This document shows positions 1 through 11,900 of a stretch of 64,000 bases of DNA, in pieces. Numbering within the stretch: position 1 is the first letter of the stretch; each line of letters begins with the position of its first letter. The notes beneath the pieces are model-generated. The model was not told the DNA's origin, made no database searches, and saw only the letters and a list, made by a program, of their open reading frames with translations. This DNA comes from Paratinospora sagittata (taxonomy: Eukaryota; Streptophyta; Magnoliopsida; Ranunculales; Menispermaceae), in the NCBI GenBank assembly GCA_035771175.1, contig CM069607.1, forward strand, positions 5,143,501 through 5,207,500. Reading direction: 5' to 3'. Made by a program: the position numbers and the translations under genes.

Positions 1-1340
1 AGCCAACCTAATCCAATCCAAAAGGTTCGACTTGGTAAGGTTAATTGAATTGGTCGGTTGGATAAACATCCTTATGCAGAGGTAGCGCACTTTATATAGT
101 TTTGTGTGCAAGTTATCCAAAGTCCTTAACTCTGGCTGCCTTGTAGCACAAAATAGCATATTAGTTATTTAGGTTATTTAAACCTGCGTTTAAGAGAATA
201 TTTTTATTTTTTGTTTGGGTACTGATTATAATTATATCATAGATGAATTTTGCATTTTTTTATGAGCATGCGGGAATGATCTATGCGGATATGCTTGATG
301 AACTTGGGGTGTATAATTTTTCTAACTTTTCTCTCTTACACCTTTTTTTTTTTTTTTTTTTTTAATGATGTCTTAACTAGTGAAAAACATAATTCACATT
401 CAAATGATTTTTAATACTGACCTTTATTTCTATTATTACTATCTCAAATGTAGAGGGTTACGTGGCTTTGTGCCATTAATCTAGATTAAGATTAGAGTTG
501 GCGATATAAAGCAATTGTAATTGAGAGCTGGTATTAGTATTATATTGTTCGAATTGCCAATTTTAAAGGTCATTATTTTTTATTTTATTTTATTTGTTTG
601 GAAAAAATAAAAAATAAAAAAAGGATGATCTTACACCTCTATTGTTGACATGTAGGATCTTTAAAATGTTGGTGGGTTAATGTTTATCTGAAAAGCTAAA
701 TTACCATTTCTTTCAAGATAGAATTGTATAAAAGAGCATTCAAATGGATCAAACATGATGAGTTTAAAAACAAAAAAAAGTGTTTTTGGCGGAAACAAAA
801 GCATGTTTGATAGTCCAATCAAGATTTTTAGATGAAATCAAAGGAAACAATCGAATAACAAATCGAGATTCAATTGGCAAAATGGGTCATTTTCTAAAAA
901 ATGAATAAACCCAACAAAAACTCAAATTTTGAAAATACCACAAATTTGTTTAGTTTGTTCAACCCGAAAATAATTTTTCAAAATTTATACATAAAACATA
1001 CTATTTTTTTTGGTTTTTCACGTGGTGTCCCCGTCTTTTGGGCGAGACTAATTTACGTTCGAGTACAATAGGGGCATTGGATAACTCTTTCAAAGTGGGC
1101 AAGACTAAGGTGAGTAGGAGTTTTGATCCTTTAGCACTAACGCCGACCACTTATCTCACACTAGGTTGGATAAAAAAAAAACATTTTTAAAAAAAATAAA
1201 AATAAAACATCGTTAATCACATTTACACTTTTTGGATTGAATTTTAGTTTTTAAATCATCATAACCAAAACACAGCGTTAGATTGCTAAAATGCATGCCT
1301 CATATTTATGGCACTTTCTTTTTTTTTTTGGATTTTTTGA
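1..1340. other. AT-rich intergenic sequence, no gene seen
   Basis: No coding region with recognisable family motifs is visible on either strand. The stretch has long A and T runs. The first ~60 bases are rich in short AACC/GGTT words, like degraded ends of hAT-type repeats. A more complex segment around 1018-1175 may be an old dispersed repeat, but I could not assign it. The Mutator-like element begins right after the target duplication at 1341-1349. Confidence 0.5.
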
Positions 1341-1349
1341 CATTTGAAT

Positions 1350-1509
1350 CGGGTTTTTGACTTAATTAGGGTAATTAATTAAAATTATGATTCTAATACG
1401 AAGTACTTAAAAATAATGACTCATATACCCAACTTTCAACGGTAATTTGTCCACATGGGTGCTGATGCAAGTTTTTTTTTTTTGCCACATTGAAGGCATC
1501 TTCTAAGAA
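1350..1509 (+). repeat. Left terminal inverted repeat of the MULE
   Basis: The outer part reads GGGTTTTTGACTTAATTAGG and pairs with GAGTTTTTGACTTGATTAGG read inward from the right end. The inner part (around 1460-1509) ends in an oligo-T run, then GCCACATTGAAGGC and CTTCTAAGAA. All of these recur in inverted order at 5253-5300. Confidence 0.8.
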
Positions 1510-1514
1510 ATAGA

Positions 1515-3540
1515 GTGCCACCATTGCCTGAGCATGTCACAGAGATTCAGATTGAAAGGTATGCACGAGGGTACATCATACAACTAATTGGGGGATGTTT
1601 ATTCTCAGACCAATTAAACAACATGGTACATATGTGCTTTCTACCTTTGCTTGCTTATTTTGACGTGGCTGGCACTTACGCATGGAGGACTGCAACCCTA
1701 GCTTGGCTATATCGTCAAATGTGTCATGTGGTTGATTTTAAGAAATGAGGTGTCTCAAGGGCCCTTATTCTATTGCAATTGTGGGCATGAGACCGATTTT
1801 TATTTTTAGCTCCACAAAGGCTTAACAATACTCATGCTATCCAGCAATTAGGATACAAATAAATTGAAAGTAACCTTTATTTTTCGTGTTATAAATATAA
1901 CATTATATATTTATATCATTGAATTGATTTCTCTATTTGTTTTGCAGATGGAGAAACGTTCTCGTTACTACACAGGTCCCAATGCATGTCTTGCATAAAT
2001 ATAGGGAGATTTTGGACATGCAAACTACTCAACTGGTAAATTTCATTGAAGAATTGATGATCATGGTTAACTTATTATAATTTTGCTACATTTCACCACT
2101 GACACAAGTATCCTCAGATGAATTAATCAATGAATTACTTGAGTACTATCATTGTGGAAGACACATATCGCGGACTATGTCACCCTTGATTTGTTTCTCC
2201 ATAGTCGAGCTACACATGCCCGATCGAGTGTTGCGACAATTTAGAATGAGACAAGCAATTTTTGAGCCATGTAACACAAGACTCGATCTTCATGATTACG
2301 ACATGAGAGAACAGACTGATGCTAATTGGCTAGAAGTCCATAAAGATTATGTTGCTCAATGGGAAGAATGGGAAGAAAACTTGGTAGAGGGTGAAGCCTA
2401 TCAGGGTCATGCATTGTCAACCCTCGATTATTATGACCCGTACATGATATGATATCGGTCGGTAACGCGAAAGTATATGACCGTAAGTGGAGCAACTATC
2501 AACTACTTAGTGAGAACATGCATTTTGCTTCTTATATTTTTTAAATTTTTTAAATTATCTTTTAATTTAACTTATGTAATTTTTTACAGGCTTCTAACTT
2601 AGCTCAAGTCCACTTGCACAGTCAGACTAATGACGAATTTGCCCTGAGGGAGATTGACCAGACTTCAATGACTACATTGCAAACGACGCACTTGGAACAT
2701 CTGTTGAGGGTGGGAACTACAGAAAAACCATCGTCCACATTTCACCAGAGTCTCATTACCCCTACCACCGGCCCTTATTCATTTTCAGATGTTCACGCGT
2801 CAACCTTACATCAAGATCATTTTGTGTTATTCGACACAAATACACATGTTGGGGTTGACCTGTCAAATATGGAATTCCAGGAAGTATGCCAGTTGAAAAG
2901 GGACTGCCAGAGGTGATAATAAAAACACATGATGAGCCGGGTGAGGAGCTAGACGAGGGCGGGGGCCAAGAAGAAAATTGGGAAGGAAGAGGTAGGCGAG
3001 CACCTAGGCGAGGGAGGATGCGAGGACTTGTACCTATACCGAGGGGTGTAAGCAACCCGACCGACCCGACCAAACCCGACCATTTCAGGTCGGGTCGGGT
3101 TTGATTAATATGTCGGGTTGGTCGGGTTAATTTTTTAGCAACTCGACCCGACCCGACCTCTTAAAATTTATATATATATATATAAGTTCATCATCATTCT
3201 CATAAGTCAAGTTTAAGAGTAGTTTAACTTCTAAATATACAAGTTCTCCCCAAAAAGAGAAATCTCATATTTTAAAGCTTAAATAGTAGTTTAATAAGTT
3301 GCATACATGATAATCCAACATATTTTATTACTAATATAAGCTTAAATAGTAGTTATTAAGCTTTAAAAAAACTGGTTGGGGGCCAACCCGACCCGATTTC
3401 ACCCTTACCTATACTAGAGGCGATTACGGAGACACATGTTGAGCCCACCAATCATGATCACGGTCTAGATGATGTTTATCCTCCTATCCAACCCCTATTG
3501 CAACAGTACACTAGAGCTCATTTGCGCTGCAACAAATGAC
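1515..3540 (+). pseudogene. Plant mobile domain (PMD, aminotransferase-like) gene remnant
   Basis: Four coding pieces are recognisable. 1515-1748 encodes RYARGYIIQLIGGCLFSD and AWRTATLAWLYRQMC, the typical PMD core. About 1948-2036, after a TTTGCAG acceptor, encodes WRNVLVTTQVPMHVL. About 2117-2452 encodes PLICFSIVELHMPDRVLRQF. 2590 to about 3540 looks like the variable C-terminal tail. At 2450-2452 a TGA sits where the family usually has Trp after the Tyr-Met-(Ile/Val) run, and the frame continues past it (YRSVTRKYMT). The hAT element at 3041-3407 splits the tail, and more stops follow. PMD domains occur in plant transposons and in host proteins such as MAIN/MAIL1. This copy lies inside a MULE, starting 6 bp from its left TIR, and is non-functional as read. 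Confidence 0.75.
3041..3407. mobile_element. hAT-type miniature element, copy 1
   Basis: It starts GAGGGGTGTAAG and ends TTTCACCCTTA, degenerate versions of the TAGGGGTG/CACCCCTA termini of the copy at 32752-33090. The flanks CCTATACC (3033-3040) and CCTATACT (3408-3415) form an 8-bp target duplication with one mismatch, as expected for hAT. Subterminal regions are packed with GGTCGGGT/ACCCGACC words, and the centre is AT-rich with a short TA run. It interrupts the PMD remnant, so it arrived after that gene was in the MULE or its progenitor. It has no coding capacity. Confidence 0.75.
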
Positions 3541-3793
3541 GTAAATGGCCAATATGTGGTGCCGATTGACGACACATTTTTTATATCATGGTATAGGTTC
3601 TTTTATGATGTAAGTTGATATGCACAAAAATATGTAATGAATCATTTTGATGTAAGTTTTACTGTATGTGTTTGGAACATTTTGAAGTAATACACTTGTT
3701 CTTGGGTTTTTGTGCTTCGCATTCCTTTATTAATACAAACATATTGGTTTTTAACATTCTGAGAGTTCTAAGTTAATTTAATGTATTTGAACA

Positions 3794-5098
3794 AAAACTT
3801 CTGGTTAGGGGGTAAAAATTTCACAGGGGCATGAGAACGGGGTTACATCGGTTCCTGGGAGGATATTGGGGACTCACTCTAAGTGTTGGTCGGGAAAAAA
3901 ACCTGATGGATTGGCCGTAGTTGCCTTGAAAGTGTTTTTAATTAATTTGAACTAAAACTTTCAGTTGGGGAGTAAAAAATTCACCGGGGCATGGGAGCGG
4001 GGTTCTACTAATTGTTGGGATTCCTGGGAGGATATTGAGACTCGCTTCAAGTGTTAGTCAGGAAAAAAACCCGATGGATTGACCGTGGTTGCCTTGAAAG
4101 TGTTTTCTAAGTAGTTTTAGTTCATTTGAACTAAAACTTTCAATTAAGGGCTGAAAAATTTACCGGGGCATGAGAGCGGGGTTTCGGGGGTTCCTGAGAG
4201 GATATTGGGACTCACTCCAAGTGTTGATTGAGAAAAAAACCTGATGGATTGGGCGTGGTTGCCTTGAAAGTGTTTTATAAGTGTTTTAATTAATTTGAAC
4301 TAAAACTTCCGGTTGGGGGATGAAAAACTTACCGCGGCATGGAAGCGGGGTTCCGCCGATTCCGGGGGTTCCTAGGAGGATATTGGGACTCGCTCAAAGT
4401 GTTAGTCAAGAAAAAAACTCGATAGATTGGCCGCGATTGCTTTTAAAGTGTTTTTTAAGTGTTTTTTGTTCATTTGAGCTAAAACTTTCGGTTGGGGGTG
4501 AAAAATTCATCGGGGCATGAGAGCGGGGTTCTTGGGAGGATATTGAGACTCGCTCAAAGTATTGATCGGGAAAAAAACCAAATGGATTGGCCGTAGTTGC
4601 CTTGAAAGTGTTTTCTAAGTGTTTTTAATTCATTTGAACTAAAACTTCCGGTTGGGGGGTGAAAAATTCACGGGGGCATGGGAGCGGGGTTTTTGGGAGG
4701 ATATTGGGACTCGCTCAAAGTGTTGGTGGAGAAAAAAACCTGATGGATTGGCCGCGGTTGCCTTGAAAGTGTTTTCTAAGTGTTTTTAATTTATTTGAAC
4801 TAAAACTTCCGGTTGGGGGGTAAAAAATTCATCGGGACATGGAAGCGGGGTTCCTGAGAGGATATTGAGACTCGCTCCAAGTGTTGGTCGGGAAAAAAAC
4901 CAGATGGATTGGCCACGGTTGCCTTAAAAGTGTTTTCTGAGTGTTTTTAATTTATTTGAGCTTAAACTTTCGGTTGGAGGGTGAAAAATTCACCGGGGCA
5001 TGAGAACGGAGTTTTGCCAATTCCGAGGGTCCCTGAAAGGATATTAGAACTCGCTCCAAGTGACGGACAAAGAGAAAATACCATGGATTAGTTGTGGT
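3794..5098 (+). repeat. Tandem array, about 8 copies of a 159-179 bp unit
   Basis: The unit begins TAAAACTTCCGGTTGGGGGG, continues with CACCGGGGCATGGGAGCGGG, GGATATTGGGACTCGCTC and GTTGGTCGGGAAAAAAACC, and ends with GGATTGGCCGTGGTTGCC and AAAGTGTTTT. Copies start near 3794, 3954, 4133, 4303, 4482, 4641, 4802 and 4963. Length differences come mostly from an optional ~18-bp G/C-rich insertion before the GGATATTG motif. The unit is much richer in G than its surroundings. The open frames in it are repeat artefacts with no conserved protein. It lies wholly inside the MULE. Confidence 0.85.
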
Positions 5099-5115
5099 AT
5101 AAAAATTTCTTGCTT

Positions 5116-5205
<90 letters not shown>
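5116..5205. repeat. Compound (AAAT)n-(TA)n microsatellite
   Basis: About eight AAAT/TAAA units run directly into about 28 TA dinucleotides. The tract separates the tandem array from the right TIR of the MULE. Confidence 0.95.
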
Positions 5206-5209
<4 letters not shown>

Positions 5210-5252
5210 GTGTGTACGCCTTTAGTTCAAATCAGAGGAGAACTGAAGGGGT

Positions 5253-5413
5253 CTTCTAAGAAGACGCCTTCAACGTGGCAAAAAAAAAAAAAATTACATT
5301 AGTGCCTATATGAACAAATTACTGTTGAAAATTAGGTATAGAGATCATTATTTTTAAAAAATTAATATTAATGTCGTAATTTTAATTAATTAACCTAATC
5401 AAGTCAAAAACTC
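5253..5413 (-). repeat. Right terminal inverted repeat of the MULE
   Basis: This is the inverted partner of 1350-1509 and includes CTTCTAAGAAGACGCC, GCCTTCAACGTGGC and an A run. The two arms differ at scattered positions and small indels, so the insertion is not recent. Confidence 0.8.
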
Positions 5414-5450
5414 CATTTGAATTGGAGTCGTTGACTTCAATCCAATCCTA

Positions 5451-5476
5451 AGGCCCACAGTTCAGCCCGTGGGCCT
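5451..5476. promoter_or_regulatory. Inverted pair of TGGGCC/GGCCCA (site II-like) motifs
   Basis: AGGCCCAC at 5451-5458 and GTGGGCCT at 5469-5476 are perfect inverted copies 10 bp apart. TGGGCC motifs are known binding sites for TCP-type regulators in plant housekeeping promoters. They sit about 480 bp before the hydrolase start codon and about 30 bp after the MULE target duplication. Function is inferred. Confidence 0.45.
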
Positions 5477-5554
5477 GTCTTACTTAACCGAATTTGCGGT
5501 TCGACATCTAGCCAAGTGCGACACGGATTTGCTGCCAAGTGGGTCCAATATGTC

Positions 5555-5731
5555 ATGACACGTGTCATTATCAGAAGTGTGGATCAGTGAATGAACTCCA
5601 CGGAGCAACCTGAACTAAAGAGTACTACTACTGCGGTGTAAGATGCACGCTGGCTACTCATTATTAGGTCCTACTCTATTTACTTCACTTAGCTCGCACG
5701 TGCGAACTCATCAACCGTATGATCGCACGTG
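5555..5731. promoter_or_regulatory. Three CACGTG G-boxes, two in perfect palindromes
   Basis: CACGTG occurs at 5559-5564 inside the 14-bp palindrome ATGACACGTGTCAT, at 5697-5702 inside the 12-bp palindrome TCGCACGTGCGA, and at 5726-5731. G-boxes are bound by plant bZIP and bHLH factors in light and abscisic-acid responses. The cluster lies 225-400 bp before the hydrolase start codon and before a CT-rich leader-like tract at 5742-5755. Regulation by these sites is inference. Confidence 0.5.
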
Positions 5732-5956
5732 TCACTACACCTCTCTCTCTCTGTATCTGTCTTCTAAGCTTCGTATTTGTTTTATGTTTTTGTGTTTTTG
5801 TGTTCTTCTTAGAGAGAAAGAGAGAGAAGAGGAAAGATACATATATGCAGAGCAAGGGCTTGTTCTTCTTGACATAATCCAAAAAAAATAAAAATAAAAA
5901 ATAAAATCTTAGATATATTGGAGGGTTTGGAACTTTGGAGGGCTTGTGGTGGATCT

Positions 5957-8900
5957 ATGGAACAGCTCATCAACTTCATCATTCGTCCTCCGAGGTAACT
6001 CTTACGAAATTCTGAATTGTTTGTGATAGATTTCACGGAGTTCACCGTTATTGCTCTTATCTTTCCTTTCTTAGGTCTTAATTTTATGGTTTGCTGTTGT
6101 GTTGTTTCTGTTTTATTTGATGAGTTGTTTCTTTATTTGGTTGGATTGGGGGTTCGCTTGTGTTCTCTTTTTTTGGAGTGAGATTCGTTGGATTTGGTGT
6201 TGATTTGTTGAAATTCGGCGTTTTTAATTAGTTGCTTGAATTTGGAGCTGTTAGTTACCTCAGTTTTCGTTTCAGTAAAATTTGTGGAAATTTGAATTCT
6301 GCGTTTTTTTTTTTTTTTTTGTTTGTGAATTTTGTCCTTCGATTGTTGATTTGGGATTATTTTTATGCGTTGTTTGTTGGTTATGATGCCATGACATGGT
6401 CGATTTGGTACTTTTTGGTTTCTCATAGGAATTTTGAGGCTGGATTTGATGGCTGGTATGTGGGTATCTGGGGCATAATTCCAGCATGGATACTATAGTG
6501 ATATTGATTACCCAAAAAAGGGAAAATCGTATTCATGCTTCTCTTGAGATCACCAACAGATTGAAGCTGATTAGTCTTAGATAGTGAGTCTTGGGTTGAG
6601 AAGTAAGAATATAAAAGTAAAGTAGGGAACATGAACTCTAGAGTCTAAAAGTACTTGATGGCCATACCTTGGATGGATCAGCCTTTATTTACCATAGTCT
6701 AACAATGGTAAGTAATTGGCCTTCTTTCTAGGTGATAATATTTCCCCATATTTGATGAGGAGATCTGTTGTTCTATCTAGGAGGGAGCTCTCCTTCTCTT
6801 ATGGTTTGTTTTCCATTTAGATGAAAACTTAAATAGGTGATGATATTTCCTCATGTTTGGGCTTTTCCCCATGTGTTGTGCATAAAGTAGTTAGGGTTGG
6901 GATTCTACTAAGATGGGTAGGGGTACTTGAGGATTGAACTATAGGATTGGATCGTTAGTCATAAACTGATTAAATTGCATTTCACTGGCACCACCACTGC
7001 CACCCTTAGACGATATCCTATCCTCAGAAATTCAAGGAGTCCAAATTATTATAGCTAAACAAAAAGAGATAATAACAAATTACAATCACATATGTTATTT
7101 ATCAGTCTTTCATAATTCATTGATTAAAAAAGGTAAATAGCTGTTAAAACAATAAAAGACACAAAGATGTAACGTGGTTCGGCTTTAAGGCCTACGTCCA
7201 CCGGAGAAGAGAGAAAATATTTTCTTATTCTTAATGATGTCTTAATTGAGGGACACTATATATATAGACATACAAGGCTATGCATACATATAGCTATAAT
7301 TACAATTTTAGTAACTGCTAAATAAAACGACTACTAAAATTATCATCTTTCCTTAAAGGAAATAAATCCCACAGATTTTGCTCTTCTCCACAACACTCCT
7401 CCTCAAGCTGGTGAATAAAGGTTTACCATTTTCAGCTTGGACACATTTGCTTGAAATGCAGTATGGTTTAACCCTTTAGTGAGCACATCGGCGAGTTGAT
7501 TATTGGTAGACACATATGGAGTACAGATCAACCCACTATCAAGCTTCTCTTTAATAAAGTGTCTATCAATCTCTATATGGGCAATGCTAATTGCAGATTT
7601 ATTGTCACAATAGAGTCTCATAGGGCCATCCCTGTGTATCTTCAAATCTGTCAAAATTATCTGCAACCATAATAGCTCACAAACCCCTTGTGCCATTGCT
7701 CGAAATTCTGCTTCAGCACTAGATCTGGCCACTACATTCTGCTTTTTACTTCACCATGTCACCAAATTCCCACCAAGAAACGTACAATATCCAGTAGTTG
7801 ATCTTCTGTCAACTACTGAACCAGCATAGTCTGAATCAGTATATGCTTCAAGAACCAATCCTGTGTGTCGTTTAAATAAGATGCCCTGTCCTGGAGTCCC
7901 TTTAAGATACTGTAAAACGCGATTAGCTGCTTGCAAATGAATATCTTTAGGGTTGTGCATGAACTGACTTATTACACTTACTGCATATGCAATATCAGGT
8001 CTTGTGTGAGAGAGATAGATGAGTCTTCCTACTAGTCTTTGATACATCTCCTTATTAATAGTCAGCGCTTCTCCAAGCTTGTGATTAAGATCAATAGGAG
8101 TATTCATTGGTTTGCATGCAAGCTTCATTGTATCTTTAAGAAGGTCTGTAATGTATTTCTGTTGAGAAATAAAGATTCCCTGTTTAGAGTGTGCCACTTC
8201 AAGCCCTAGGAAGTATTTCAATCTCCCTAGTTCCTTGATCTCAAATTCCTCGGTCAAACACTGCATCAAATTTTGTCTCTCGTTCTCATTGTTTCCTGTC
8301 ATGATGATGTCATCAACATACACTAATAGAGCTGTAACTCCCCCTGAAGTCGAGTGCTTAATAAACAAAGTGTGATCTCCTTGGCTTTGTCTATATCCCA
8401 TATTTGTCATTACTTGGCAAACCGACCAAACCATGCCCTTGGAGATTGTTTAAGTCCATACAGGGCCTTTTTCAATTTACACACTTTATCAGTGGTGCCA
8501 AATCTTGGAGGCACTTCCATATAGATTTTTTCTTCTAAATTCTCATGTAAAAATGCATTCTTTACATCAAATTGTTGCAGATCCCAGTCATAATTAGCTG
8601 CCAATGACAAAAGAAGTCTCACAATATTCATTTTTGCAATCGGAGCAAATGTCTCTTGATAGTCCACACCATATGTCTGAGTATATCCTTTGGCTACCAA
8701 TCTTGCCTTGTAGCGCTCTAGGGACCCATTTGCTTTGTATTTTATTGTATAAACTCATTTGCATCCCACAGGTTTCTTTCCTGCAGGCAAGTCTACCAAC
8801 TCCCATGTTGTATTTTTCTCCAGGGCTTCCATTTCCACATTCATAGCTTGTTTCCAATTTATATTAGATAAAGCCTCGGATAATGATGTAGGAGTCTGGA

Positions 8901-11900
8901 TGTTGTTCAGGTTGGTAAGGAAACTCTTATGGGTTGGCGAAAACTTCTCGAAGGATACAACATGAGATAGTGGATACAAGGGATGTTTAGTGCATTCCCT
9001 TGTGCCCTTTCTAATGGCAATGAGAAGATCATTGTCAGGTTCAGAGGCTAAAAGATCATTGTTAGTTTCAGGAACTAATGAAATTTGTAAGGAGGGTTCA
9101 AGATTTTTTACCTCATTTTCAGGGATTGGTTCAGATTCTTGAACTTGCATCGGTTCAGGAGCGGCAGCTTTCTTCCTTGAGTACATTTGTCTAGTCATTC
9201 GATCCTGAGGTTCGTCATTAGGTACAGAGGGTGTAGGAGATTTGGGTTTGGTTTGTTGGAGGTTAAAGGGGCCAAAAAGATCAAAAGGGTTATTAAGGGA
9301 GTTTCGATCCTTATCTTCCATGATGACACTCTCCCCCGGAAGAGGAGGAACGGAAAAATAGGGCTCAGGTTCACAGAAAGTGACATCGGCAGAGACAAAG
9401 AATTTCTTTGATGGCGGTTGATAGCATTTATATCCCTTTTGAGTGGAAGAGTATCCGACAAAAACACACTTGAGAGCTCTGGGGTCCAACTTCCCCCTGT
9501 TGGGTTGGTGAATATGGACAAATGATACACACCCAAATATCTTAGGTATAAGATTATTGAAGATTTTGAGCTTAGGGTAAAATTGGCATAGCTTTTCCAT
9601 AGGACTTTTGAAACCAAGGGCCCGGGATGGTAGGCGGTTAATAAGGTGTGTTGCAGTAATGACAACTTCCCCCCAATAGGACTTAGGCATAGTATTTTGA
9701 AATAAAAAGGCTCGGGTTGTATCAAGCAGGTGGCCTTTTTTCTTTCAGCAACTCCATTTTGTTGTGGGGTGTGAACACAAGATGATTCAAGAAGGATCCT
9801 CTCGTTTTAGAAGTAATTGGTCAATGTTTGATTAAAATAGTCTCTAGCATTGTCAAATCGAAATCTCTTGATTTTAGCACCAAACTGGGTGTGTATCATG
9901 TTATGGAAGGTAGGAAGAACAAAGCTCACATCGGATTTTTGTTTCAGTAAGAATATCCACGAGACTCTAGTACAATCATCAATGAAGGACACAAACCATC
10001 GCGCTCCAGAAACATTAGGTATTGGAGAGGGACCTCAAATATCACTATGAATGAGATCAAAAGGATCTGAACTTCTTTTATTACTAAGTGAAAAAGATAT
10101 ACGCTTGAGTTTCGCAAGTTCACACACTTCACAATGAAAATTTTCAACATTGAGAGACTTAAACAAAAAAGGAAACATGATTTTAAGGGTTCGAAAGAAG
10201 GATGGCCAAGGCGGCGATGATGGAGCCATAGCTTTTCTTTATTGGAAAATTTGTGCTCGGAGAGAAATGAAGTGGTACTCTTGATAGGATGGACTGGTGT
10301 CTCAAGGTAATACAACTCGTCCTGTTCCTTAGCATGTCCAATCATCGTCCCCAAGTCCTGTTCCTGAAATGCACAGTAAGTAGGGAAGAAGATTACATTA
10401 CAACTCAGATCATGTGTCCGTTTTTTTAATAGAGATAAGATTCGTAGATAGTTTAGGAACATGAAGAACATTTCTGAGTGTAAGGGTGGGGCTGATGTGA
10501 ACATCACCTATACCAGCAACTGTGGTTAAGGATCCATCAGCTGTGGCTATTTTCCGACTACTAGGACATGGGTTGTAGGTATGAAATATATTGGGGGAAT
10601 TGGTCATGTGATCAGTAGCACCAGAATTTATAACCCAAGAGTTAGCAAAAGACTTATCCAAGACGTTAAATCCAATAGAAATAGGAAAGTTACCTGAATG
10701 GGCCAATGAACAGGTACCTGAGGGTTTGTCCAGTGTGCCAAGCAAAGATTTCAATCTTTCAATGTCGTCTTGGCTGAATCCGTCTGGCACCAGGGAGTCT
10801 GCAACTGTTTGTTCAGTAGACAGATGTGCTTGTCCACTGGTCTTCTGCTGTCCTCTTTTGTAGCCCCATTCTTTACAGGAAGTTGAAGGCTTGCCATGAA
10901 GTTTCCAACACTTCTCCCTAGTATGTCTAGTCTTCTGACAATAAGTACACCATAGATTGTCCCTATTGTCTCGATTTGGGACCTTTGATGATTCAGCGTG
11001 CAGAGTGTGTGTCTTCTGATCATTTCCCCGATTGGCAACCATAACTGAGCTTTCCATCTTTTGAGGTGTGAGCATAACACTTCTTCTGCTTTCTTTAGTC
11101 CGGATAACTGAGATAGTCTCATTCAGAGTTGACAACTCATTGCTGAGAGTTTGAACTCTCACTTGATCAAACTCTGCATTGAGTCCAGCCAAGAAGTCAT
11201 AGACCCGATATTTCTCAATATAGTTCTTTAAAACTACAACATCTGCAGGGCATTTAGTCTCAATACACCTATAATGGTCAAGTTCCTGCCAGAGGTTTTT
11301 CAATACATTGGCATATTCGGTGACCGTCATGTTGCCTTGTTTTGTTGTTCAAACTTTCACTTTGATCTCATACACTTGGGCTGCATCATGGGCCTTAGAG
11401 TATGTCTGATGAACGGCATCCCAAATGTCTTTGGCGGTACTTAGAAACATGCATGTATCACTAATGTTTGGCGTCATTGAATTCCATAGCCACACCATTA
11501 TAGAAGCATCTTCGTTATCCCACGCTATAAACTTAGGATCTCCAGGTTTAGGTTCATTGCCCAAAAGATGACTTAATTTCCCTTTGCCTTTCAGAAAAGT
11601 ACGCACTAGCTGAGACCACTTCAAATAATTCTTTCCATCAAGTCTGTATGCTGCCTGAATGTTTGGTAGTTCTCCTTTCTCCGTTTTATCAACTGCTTCT
11701 TCAGTCTGCATCGTTTCAGAAGTAATCGACATTTTTTTTTTTTTTTTTTTTGTATTTGTAGGTTACAAACTCAAAAAAAAAGGAAAAAATAAAAAATAAA
11801 AGATGAATATCAGATGCAGACGAAGAAGACGAAGGCGATGGAGATTAGAGAGATGCAGTGGTGCAGTGATGCGCAAGAGAGACGACGAATATTAGTAGCA

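Larger units (their letters stand above)
1350..5413. mobile_element. Non-autonomous Mutator-like element (long-TIR MULE) carrying a PMD gene remnant
   Basis: Bases 1350-1509 match the reverse complement of 5253-5413 over nearly their whole length, giving terminal inverted repeats of about 160 bp. The 9-bp direct repeat CATTTGAAT lies immediately outside at 1341-1349 and 5414-5422. Long TIRs with a 9-bp target duplication are the hallmark of Mutator-like elements. Inside are a broken plant-mobile-domain gene, an inserted hAT miniature element, a ~165-bp tandem array and an AT microsatellite. I see no MULE transposase (MURA), so transposition would need a helper. The right end lies about 30 bp before the TGGGCC palindrome of the hydrolase promoter, consistent with the known preference of Mu-type elements for gene 5' ends. 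The outermost 2-3 bases of the TIRs do not align perfectly, so the ends could shift by a base. Confidence 0.8.

Noticed and set aside
1018..1190. Possible repeat element with CGTGGTGTCCCCGTC
   Set aside because: Looks like a dispersed plant repeat but has no boxes, termini or second copy in the window to support it.
2762..3073. 103-aa minus-strand frame over the PMD tail and hAT end
   Set aside because: Low-complexity antisense of the PMD remnant; crosses a transposon boundary.
4320..4520. Open frame in the tandem array
   Set aside because: Follows the repeat period, not conserved from copy to copy, no protein family.
6133..6632. Several 70-97 aa frames on both strands after hydrolase exon 1
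   Set aside because: Low-complexity Lys/Asn or Phe-rich translations of an AT-rich intron; no motifs.
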